The notes under the pieces are model-generated. The model was not told the origin of the DNA. It was given only the letters and a program-made list of their open reading frames with translations, and searched no databases. Positions 44,320 through 55,200 of a stretch of DNA of 64,000 bases are shown one piece after another. Position 1 is the stretch's first letter. The number at the start of each line of letters is the position of its first letter. The DNA comes from Manis javanica. Taxonomy: Eukaryota; Chordata; Mammalia; Pholidota; Manidae. Location of the stretch: NCBI RefSeq assembly GCF_040802235.1, contig NC_133166.1, positions 4,588,001 through 4,652,000 of the forward strand. Direction: 5' to 3'. The position numbers and the translations under genes are program-made.

Positions 44320-45150
44320 GACCTCCTGCTGTTTCTTGACCATTTCCAAGTCCTCTTCTGCTCCTGGACCTTTGAATCTGCCAGGCAGGATATTTCTCCA
44401 AATAACTTCACAGCTCACACTGTCATTTCTTTCAAGTCTTTGCTCAAATGTCTCTTTATTGAGAGGCTTTCCTTGATCTCCCTATATAATATGTGTAAGC
44501 GAGTCTGATTCCATTTTTATGTTTGCAGACAGCATTTAAGGCTCACTCCTCCCTCGTCCCTTTCTTCACATTGGACAAGCTGGGTAACAGCTTGGCTGCT
44601 CCTTTCTTTGACTCTTGTGGGAGCTTTAAACTCCTGTGGAACTATCCCCCTGACCACAATCCGGTCTTCTTTCCCTGTTCCCTCAAGCCTTTTCTGTATA
44701 CTTGCTTGGGAGCTGCCCCACCTTCCCCAGATGGGAAAACCTTATGCAAGTAAGTAACAGCCCCTTTCATGCCCTGTTGGGGTGTGTGTGCCTGTCAGTC
44801 TTGAGTCTGTATGGGATGGCCACAGCAAAATAGTATCCTCCTTTACAGTCCATCCTGTGCTTTATTTTTCTTCATAGCACTTACTACCACTTGTCAGGTA
44901 TTAGTTGATTGTTACTCTTTTCCCACTATAAAAAGGACTGAATGTCCCCAGCATGTGGTGAAATGTCTGGCATAATCACCTACCCATTCATTCATTCACC
45001 AAGTATTTACTGAGCGCCTACTTTGCTCAGGTACCGTTAAAGGGACTGGTGCTATGGAGGTGAACAAAGCCCTTGCCCTCGTGGAGCTTACATTCCAGTG
45101 TGCAGGAAAAGTATTTGAATGTTTGTTTAATGAATGAATACTAATATTAT
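44320..45150 (+). repeat. L2 LINE fragment with an internal insertion
   Basis: Sense L2 is clear on the left ('gtctttgctcaaatgtctct', 'gagaggctttccttgatctc') and on the right ('gctttatttttcttcatagc', 'attcattcattcaccaagta', 'ttactgagcgcctactttgc'). Between about 44,520 and 44,850 the L2 pattern is interrupted. Confidence 0.75.
44520..44850. mobile_element. Possible LTR-type fossil inserted in L2
   Basis: About 330 bases that interrupt the L2. The text is C/T-rich with 'actcttgtgggagctttaaa', 'tcctgtggaactatccccct' and a late 'gcctgtcagtcttgagtctg', a texture I associate with old LTRs. Ends and family are not certain; no viral genes are visible. Confidence 0.3.
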
Positions 45151-45720
45151 TTTTAATATTAGTCTAGAGGTAAGATAATGAAAGGAAATGTGATATCATA
45201 TTCTGAATATAACATTTTTATTTTTTTGCTTCAAATGTGCTTATTTTAAAATAATATTTAGGAATGTATACTCACAGGATATGCTATAGGTAACATCTAA
45301 AAAAGACAATCAGGAAATATTTTGAAGATTTATTATGTGCTCACTAGTAAAGAGCTCCAAAATCTGCTCACAGTTAGCATTAGTGAGATTAGAGAGTTCA
45401 TTTCTTGCTAATGATTATAGTAGAATATTGAAGAAAATTTCAACAATTACCATAAGTAAAAGAGTATAAATTTCATAAAGGACAGTGGCCATGTTTAGCA
45501 GTAGCCTCACTTATAAAGTACCTCATTTCAGTGCTGTGTTTTGATGCTATTTCTTTTCCCTCTTCTTGCAAATAGCCCAAAAGGTACAAACTGCTTCCAG
45601 TTGGGAAGTTGGGAATCATAGCTAACTACCTACTTTGCTAATGTTTGCGAAAGGCAAACTGCAAACTTCTGAGTATGTTTCAGCTTCACCAAAAGGGGTA
45701 TAGTTGCTCCCTCTGCCCAC

Positions 45721-45726
45721 TTTATT
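45721..45726 (-). terminator. C11orf54: Candidate C11orf54 polyadenylation signal
   Basis: AATAAA on the minus strand about 470 bases past the stop. Other AATAAA words lie at 45,329-45,334 and 45,217-45,222, so the true end is uncertain. Confidence 0.35.
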
Positions 45727-46195
45727 CCATGATGAAAGTACACTCTGATTTCTAATCTGAATTTTTGAAATGCAGTACAGAGTTTCAATAACTATCAACA
45801 TTTCCAACACCAATTTTCCTAATACTCAGAAATACCCACTTAACAGTTGTGAGAGTAATTTGAAAAACTTAATGTCATACAAATATAAGTTATTATAGTA
45901 GATAGTAGGAATAATTACATGATTCCTAATCATGTTTATATTTAAGGTATAAACATGAGACTGATTTTTCTGTTACAGAATAAAAAAATAGTGAAGAACA
46001 TTTCCATTATGTATCTTTGTTCCCAATAATCTCTTTATGACAGATTTGAGAAGTAATACAGAGTGCAAATGTCAATGTACCTTTCATTTCAAAAGGCAAA
46101 AAAATGGGATTTAAGGAGTGAGATAATTTCTGTTAGATTTTATATTAGAATTAATGAGTTCATCAATTAACCTTTCTTTTTCTGTTTCAGTTCAT

Positions 46196-46369
46196 TTAAT
46201 CTCGCCCAAATGAATGGGTCTCTATTGGTTGATCAATGCGATAGAGAAATTCTGCAGGCAGGAAGTATCCAAGATATTCCACTGTATCTGGGGTAGTGTC
46301 ACAATGGTAGTGTCCACCTTCTCCATGGTGACTAAAACAATGAGTGTGCTCCAATCGCAGATCAAACCC
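46196..46369 (-). CDS. C11orf54: C11orf54 last coding exon (zinc-site histidines)
   Basis: Encodes residues 259-315, [18 protein letters not shown] through THSFGRD, then TAA. It carries the histidine cluster. Against the human sequence I remember, residues 269 and 281 are Cys here (human Phe and Tyr) and 272 is His (human Arg). Confidence 0.95.
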   Translation of the reverse strand, partial: GFDLRLEHTHCFSHHGEGGHYHCDTTPDTVEYLGYFLPAEFLYRIDQPIETHSFGRD

Positions 46370-49171
46370 CTACAACACAGACAGCTGTCTGTTAGTATTC
46401 AAATGATTTTAGATAGTATTTGTTTTAGGGGAGAGAGGCCATGTTTATTTGTTACAATATTTTATTTTTAAGTACTATATTCACGATGCAAAATTTGAAG
46501 GACACAAAAAGACATATTCTGTAAAATGTATCTTCCATCTCCTGCCCTCACCACTCACCTCCTCTCCGTTCAGGCAACCAGTGTGAGAAATTTCTTGTAT
46601 ATCCTTCCAGAAATACTGGTTTAATTTTTTTACTCAGATGGTAGTTCTCTGCATATTGTGCTGCATGTTGCTTCTCTCCATTTAACAAAGTAGCTCTGAG
46701 ACCTTTGTAATCAAATTGCAGGAGAGCTTCCTTCTCCTTTACGCCTACATGGTATTCTCTTGTCTATAATACCACTTCCCAGCTGATGTTTAGGTTACTT
46801 GTAATTCTGCTGTCACAGCAATGCTGTCATGAGTAACTTTCTAACTAATTATTTTACACACTAATGTATACATTTAAGGAAAAACTCCTAGACATATAAT
46901 TGCTGGATCCAAAGCTACAACTAGTCAGTATTTTGGTAGATATTTGCTTTGACTTGGTCTATACTGTATTATTTTTTTCTAGTGTATAGTATTAGAATCT
47001 AATGAACAGTATAATGAACAGCAAATAAGACTACAGGAGACATGAATCCTAGTTGTAATTCTACTCTTTAGTAACATGACTTGGGATGTTGTTTAAGATA
47101 TCTGTGCCTTCATTTCCTCAAAGGTAAAATCTGCCCTGCCTGACTTACAGGGTAGTTAGTCACCAGCTCCCTTATCTTTGAATATAATTCCAGAGAACAT
47201 CCCAGTTCTTAAGTAAGAACAATAAATACCTTACTCTAAAAAAAATTCTCAAATTTGAGCATTTTCATTGTAGTATATACTGCAGTGTGAAAGACAGGTA
47301 TATACACTTACTGGGTCTCTGGAGACAAAAACTGGCAGACAAACCAAAGGAGCTTTCATCTCATAAAAATTCAACCAGTTATTCACCTTCTCATCAGAGT
47401 TCAATGGGCAGGATGAAAACTCTGCAGGCTACAATAAAAGATCATTAAACAGACAAACATACAGGTTATTATTGAGAATTAAAATTTTAAACTACATGTA
47501 ATTTCATTAAGTTAAAAATTTTAAGCCTTCTTATTAACATTTTATTGTTTGGGCATCAAAAGAAGTTATACACCCTAGTTTTCAAAAGGATTACCAATCA
47601 GTGTGTACAAACGAAAACATATGAGTGAATAAATGAAGGATTGAGTCTATTGCTATCTTTTTATTTTTCATAGCCTCTCAGTTTTCCTGGGATTACACCT
47701 TCATCCTAATATTAACTCTCAATCACTGCTACTGGTAGATTGAAAAAAAAAAGCAAGGCATTAAAAGTGGGTAGAAACATCAAAACAAATAAAATACTTA
47801 GGAATAAACTTAAGGAAGCAAAAGACTTGTACACTGCAAACTACAGAGCATTGCTGAAAGAAATTTCAGAAGACTACGATAAATGGAAAGAGGTCTTATG
47901 TTCACAGATTGGACAACTTGATATTGTTAAGATGCCAGTACTACCAAAGGCAATCTAAAGATTCAGGCTGCTCCCTATTAAAATCCCAATGACCTTTTTT
48001 GCAGAAATAGAAAAACCCATCCTCAAATTCACATGGAATCTCAGGGGACCCCAAATAGCCAGACCAATTTTGGAAAAAAAGTTGGAGGTCTCAGATTTCC
48101 TGATATCAAACTTACTACAATGTTATACTAATCAAAATAGTGTCATGTTGGCATAAAGACAGACATACAAATCAGTGGAAGAGAGATTCCAGAAAAGAAC
48201 CCTATGTGTATGGTCACAGGATTTTTGACAAGAGTGCCAAGACCATTCAGCGAGGAAAGGCAGTCTTTTTAACAAATGGTCCTGGGAAAGCTGGATATCC
48301 ACATGCAAAAGAATGAAGTTGGACCCTTAATTTACACTGTCCAAAAGTTAATTCAAAGTAGACCAAAGGCCTAAATGTAAGAGCTAAAATTCCTAGAAGA
48401 AAACAAAGAAAAAGTTTCACAACACTGGATTTGACCATTTCTCAGATATGACATCAAAAGTACAGGCAACAAAAGGAAAAATAATTAAGTGGGACTATAT
48501 CAAACTAAAACTAGAAAGCTCTGCACAAGAAGGGAAAGAAGAAAATGAAAAGGCAACATATGGAGTGGGAGAAAATATGTGCAAATACCTGTTTCTGATA
48601 AGGAAGTATCCAAAATAAATAAGCAACTCTTACAACTCAACAATAGCAAAAAAAAATGCAATTTAAAATGGGCAAAGGAACTGAATTAGACATTTCTCCA
48701 AAGAAGACATACAAAAGGCCATCAGGTATATGAAAAAGTGCTCAACATCACTTACCAGAGAAATGCAAACCAAAACCATGAGATGTCACCTCATTCCTAT
48801 GAGGATGGTGATCAAAAGACAGATAACAAGTGTTGATAAGGATCTGGAGAAAAGGACCCCTTTTACTTTGTTGATGGGAATATAAACTGGTACGACTGGA
48901 AGGGCCTCAAAAAATTAAATCCCTGTGATCCAGCAACCCCACTTCTGGGTAGATATCCAAAGGAAATGAAAATGGATAGATATCCATGCTCCTATGTTTA
49001 TTGAAGAGTTATTCACAATAGCCAGGATATAGGAGCAAGTGTCGGTTAATGCACAAATGGATAAAGAAATTACTTGATGTTTATGTATGTATGTGTGTGA
49101 TAAATATATAAATTATATATGAATGTATATATCATGTATATAAATATCACATGTAAATGTGCTATATGTAT

Positions 49172-49214
<43 letters not shown>

Positions 49215-52200
49215 ATTGTGATATACATGTAGGGGATATTAGGCATAAAAAAGAAAGAAATCCTGCCACTTGCAACGACATGGATGAACTAAGTAAAATA
49301 AGCCAGATACAAATCGACAAAGATTGCATGATATCACTTATTGGAATCTAAAAAAGTCCAACTTAGAGAAACAGTAGAACAGTGGTGCCAGAACCTAGGT
49401 AGTGGGGGAAATAAGATGCTGGTCAATGGGTATAGACTTCAGCTGTAAGATGAGTAAGTTTTAGAGAGCTTATGTATATCATGGTAACTGTAGTAAATAA
49501 TAATGTATTGTGTACTTGAATAAAAAATTATAATTCACTATTTACAAATAGATTTATCTGTAATTCTCTTTTTAATAATTTGCAAAGTTCAGTGTCACAA
49601 ATGTCTTCCTGTGCAGGATCAGCTCACTTGCCATTTAAAATTATCAGGATAAAAAAACATTAAAACCATAGATTTTCTGATGGCTTTACTGATAAAACAA
49701 GAAGTTAAAATCACTTTTACACTTCATGCATTCATTCACCTACAAAAAATTATTTCAAAAGTAGGGAATGCCCTGGGTCTGGCTTATTTGTATTCCATTC
49801 TTAATGTCTTATAAAATTACATATTTAGCTCATAGGATTATAATTTTCATGAATTCTTTCTCTAAAACCACAGCCATCTTAACAACAAAATCTATATATG
49901 GAGTTTGGGATTCTGGCAATGAAAATTATGTTTCTAAGGCTCACACTTGGCATCTGTCTTAATCTTAAAAACAAACACTCTGAGAAGAAATACATATTTT
50001 ATAAATTATATATAAGTCTAACAAAAAAGGACTCTAGCTAGACATTATCTCACAGTAGGACTTACAGTATTGTCATTTAAGTTTTAAAGTAATACAATTA
50101 CAGCAGAAGTATTCAAGGCATCTTTAAAGGCAGAGTTCTCAATGTATATTAAAAAATCCTGAGACCTTAAGTACATGCATACACACAAAAGCACACACAG
50201 GCCCTTACCATTATGTGAGTCTTCACTTTTCCGTTCTGAATTACAAAAGTACCTCCCATTCCTACAGGCTTATCTCCATAATGTTTCTCAAGAGTCTGTC
50301 TCATGCAAGTCACAAAATTAAGTTTTCCAGTTCTTCTTTTAGCTTTCACTTCAATGACCTAGAGAGGACATAAATATGTATACCATTATTCTAAGCTGCA
50401 AAATTTTATGTAAATAACTACCAGTGTGAAACAATGTAATGCCATCAAGCAGGCATTCACTTGTTTGCTTGGAGCACCAGAAAAGAGTTGAGTGAGGTGT
50501 CTCAATCCTCCATAAGCCTTGACAATTACATATATATATCAGTTGTACAGATGCACATAAGTTATCATTTACTAAGTTTTACTCATGCTTTCTTGGACTA
50601 AGAGAAAGTTACAACTAAGTCCTACTCTGAACTCTACAGATTCTTATATCAAAGTGGTAAAAGGTTGAGATTGGGGTCGGGGGGAGAATACATTTTCTCA
50701 CTTAAAATTCTGGACTTACGTCACTTCCATTTTATTAGGTCTTTTTACTTCACTACCTTATTTCTCAAAGTACCTGAAGCACTTATCTCCATGAAATATG
50801 AAAGTTCTCACAGCTGCTAACACTGAAGTCATCTTTTTGTGTACTAACAGGAAGTAAATACGAATTGAAGCATTAATTTACCTTCTTGCTGTAGTATCTT
50901 GCTATCACCATTTCTGTCTAGCTCAATGTCAGATCAGTCAGGAATGAGCAAATTGCCTCTCTACTAACTATAGCAGTGGGCATTATTTATTTATTTCAGC
51001 TGCATGGTTCCCCTATTCAAGTAATTCGCTCCCCACATGAATACTCTGTTACTTTTTAGTTCCTCAGAAAAAAGGGTAGTGCTTACTATGTATTATTTTT
51101 AACCTCAGTTTTAAAAAAAGACTTTGACATTGCCTATGTACTCTGAATCTTTTACTAACTGGGTTATTTAAAGAGCTTTGACTTTGGTAGCTTTGGATTT
51201 TCTTAATAAAACCCTATTTGCACAATAAAAGTTCACATTTTTAGTTATCTGAGAAGAGAGAATACATTTTTATGACCAAAATCACCTTTCCAGCTTGGCC
51301 CTCACTGGCAAAAAGATTAGCCAGTAGTGCACACCCAAAATCGTGATATTTCTCACTGTATTTCTCTAGAAGGCACCCTCCATCTGCAGGATTAACACGG
51401 GCAAAGTAACTTCCATTCACAGGAGGTTTGTGTTCACTTTCTGTTTGAACAACTGGCATAAACTGAAAAGAAAAGTAAATAAGGTAATTAGTCTGTCCTG
51501 GTATCTCTAAGTAAAGAGAGTATCTTGAATAATGCAACAAAATATTTTGTCCTAGGCTTTAAGACATTTAATTTCAAGACTTACTAAGAAAAATGAAATA
51601 TGACATTTAACTTTAGATTCAAAATGTTTAAAGATTTATAAATATCCAAAAACTGAAAAAACTTTATAAATATTTATAGTATTTCTTAGTGTTTCTATAA
51701 CATTTAACATTTGCTTTAAAACACCTAATTTTAAATTTTAAACTTTTTTTGTCTTGAACACTAGGGAAATTATACTAATCTTTCTGCAAAAGAACTTGTC
51801 TTTGCCTAACAGTCACAGCTGAAGAGGCCCAGCATGCTTCTATTCATGAGACGTGGAGAAACAGGTATCTGCATGTTGGATACACTGACACACACAGTAA
51901 CAGATTGATACCACTGGGGTAGGTCGCTACTATTTGGTCTGAAAGATGGAATTGACTAGATCATGAAATATTCCACTCATCTGCTGATCAAAAGCTGCCC
52001 TCTTACCAAAGGCAGAGATTTATAGAAAAGGTAGGAATCTCCTGATGTATAAAGATTAAAATCTTTCACAATCCAGGGTCCTCATCAGACAACCTTAGGA
52101 CCTTCAACTCATCTAAGACTAAGTGTACACCCTGAGACAATCTGAAATTAGAGCTCAGTGTTCCATTATAGTTGGACCAGTTGGAGCATGTGCTATAGTC

Positions 52201-55200
52201 CAAATCTATATCAGGAAGTATCAAACCTATAGAGAAATAGGACATCAATAACTTACACTTCATTCAGAAAGCGGACTTCCTGATAGGGCAGTATGAGAAA
52301 AAAGATGAACCAAATATCAAATAAGTAAAATAAAATAACCATGTTTGCTGACCTCAGAATTAAACCCAAGAGTCTGAAATGGGCCTGCACCTGCTCCAAG
52401 AATAAAAGCTCCAGGAAGCTTGATTTCTTTTGCAATCTTATTTAGATCATAAACCTGTGCAAGGAGAAAACAGTATTACTTAAGTAACTTATACAGATCT
52501 CCTGGTTTACTTTTTACGTCTAAGTATTTATCCATTAATGCTTCCTTGCCACACTGGTCGGTGGATGTTCTAACGATAAAAGAGCAACCAACCCAACTTC
52601 TACCATCTTCATGGGAATGTGAAAAGTAAAAGTACACTTACTTTTTTTGGATTTACAAGAGGCAGTAAGTAAGGCACACCTCCTACCTCTGCAATTCTAG
52701 TTTTCCCACAGATGCCTTTAAAAAAAGAAAGCCATCTTAAAAATAGGCAAACATATATTAAGTGTAAAATGCCAGAAAGCACGAATTTAATTTATTTAGA
52801 GTATATAACTTCTCCATTCTCAGTTTCACAAGATATAAGTAGCTAGGACTCCTGTTCTGATATCCTGTGCCCCCAGGATCGTCATAGGCCAGCATGGCTT
52901 GATACAGTTGGTAGCATAAAGGCAACAGGAAGTTGATGATAGGGCAAGGGCCAGAACTGGGGCCAAAGTTTGAATTGGATGAGATTTCTAGAAGTCTGTA
53001 ATGGCTTATTCCTTTAAAAATCATTAATTTTTTTAGGAGGTGGGGTTGGCCAAAATTGTATTCTAATTTAAAATATTTTGCTTTGATAGAATATTAATTC
53101 TTTTAGAAATCCATATTGAAGTCCTCTTGTCAAAGTTGTTTATAAAAATGACAAGAAATTAGAACTTCAGGTGCTAAGAACTTTCTACTTACGTTTCTAA
53201 TTAACATCAGCTAGACATAATTTGGGAGAAAGCATATTCTTTTCTTTCTAATGTAGAGTGGAAAATAATTACCTTTCACTTGAGAAAAAGTAGTCAGTTT
53301 GATACTAACATCATTACACAGTGAAGTAGATATAATTGCTCTACTTCAGCTATGCAGAAGGTGGAACAAAATTTTTATGAATACCATTTATAATTAGAGA
53401 TTTTGTAAATGTTTTCTATGGGATCAGCAGAAACTACTCAAGGGTAAGACAGTTTCTCATAAGTGATAGTAATGTTGAAGTTTAGAGAAACCTTTAGGGG
53501 ACTATTCTAGTAATCCAGGGAAGACAAGGTGAGCTAAAAGTGGTGACTGTAGAGATAGAGAAGAGGAGATTAACAAAAAGGACAAAGAAAGGAGAATAGG
53601 CCGCTCTGGTGAAGGAGTGAGCTAACTTGTAGATATGTCGACCTCGAGTTGTCCTTAGCATATCTAGCAGACAGCTGGACTTACTGATCCACAGCTAAGA
53701 AAGACCCAGGCGAGTTGTACAGATTTCAAAGTTGTATCCAAGTAGTAATTAAAACCACAGGAACAGATGGAAAAGCCCAGAGAGACTGTATAGAAAAAGA
53801 GAAAGAAGAGGAAAGAATCCTGGAAAACATTAAAATGTAAGAGCCTGCCCAAAAGAGAACATGGAAAAATGAAGAAGAAAGAACACAGAGACAGGAAAGG
53901 CACCAGGGAAGAAGAGGCAGAAGAAGCAGGGAGGAGAGAGCCCCGGAGACGGGAAATTCGGGAAGCAGGGGCCGGACAGCACGAAACACGGGAGAGGTCA
54001 CGTAGTACCAGTGACCATACCGAGGTCTTTGGTGACTTTAGTAAGTCCAGTTCATGTAGAAAGTGCCTAATTGTTTACAAAAGATCATCCATATATAAAT
54101 ATACATTTCTGGCTTTGTCAGTATCATGATTGAAAGACTCACAAATTATTAACCAGAAAACTCTTTGGAATGCAAAATTATGATTAGGCATTTTTTCTTT
54201 TTTCTTTGTATTCTTCTATATTTTCTGATTTTGTATTTTATTTTAATTAATTAGTAGGGAGAATATAATTACTCGTATAGTTGGAAGACACATGGCCATA
54301 AAAAAGTATTATGCTAAATGCTTCCAAAGAGCAAAGAGAAATTGCCATCTGGTAGACAAAAGTTGTAGAACCTACAGCTCTACTTCAATCAAAGACTGTT
54401 TAAGCTAGAAAGACCCAAAAAGAGCATCAAACCCAAATGTCCCCCATTTTAATGTATCCTAAGCCCAAATACATTTTTATTTAGCTTACCCAATATAATG
54501 AAAGCTATACGTGGCAGAGAAAGAACTAGAGTCCAGGACTTCTATGTAAAACTACTTTTTAGCAAGATGTCAATGGCTTAATAAAAGTGAGTGAGTGAGT
54601 TTGTCTCCAAATCCCTCATAAATGGGAGAAGTTCAAATCTGGAAGCTGATGGACTTGGATTTTTTAAAAATTTTTTTATTAAGGTATGATTGATATACAC
54701 TCTTATGAAGGTTTCACATGAAAAAACAATGCAGTTACTACATTTACCCATATTATCAAGTCCCCACCCACACCCCAATGCAGTCACTGCCCATCAGTGC
54801 AGCAAGATGCCACAGATTCATTATTTGCCTTCTCTGTGCTACACTGTTTTTCCCCGTGATCCCCCCACACCATGTGTGCTAAACATAATACCCCTCAATC
54901 CCCTTCTCCCTCCCTGCCCCCTGCCCTCCCACACCCCTGCCCTTTGGTAACTGCTAGTCCCTTCTTGGAGTGATAGACCTGGATTTGAATCCTGATAGTG
55001 ATTCACACTGAGTCTTCTTGACTTCTGATCTTCAGTTTTCTCATCTATAAACTTACCCTGTAGTGTTATTATAAAGATAAAACATCAAATATAGGTGTCT
55101 ACATATACTGTGTGACAAATTATATTTATTCACCCAATATTAATTTCCCTTCTCACTTTAAACACTGCCTGATTGATAACCTGGCAAATCTGTTGAAGGG

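Noticed and set aside
49157-49351. Open frame across the AC repeat
   Set aside because: The frame is produced by the microsatellite (repeated Thr-His) and L1 3' sequence.
53637-53648. Adjacent GTCGAC and CTCGAG words resembling a cloning polylinker
   Set aside because: Only 12 bases, flanked on both sides by ordinary genomic sequence; chance is the simpler explanation.
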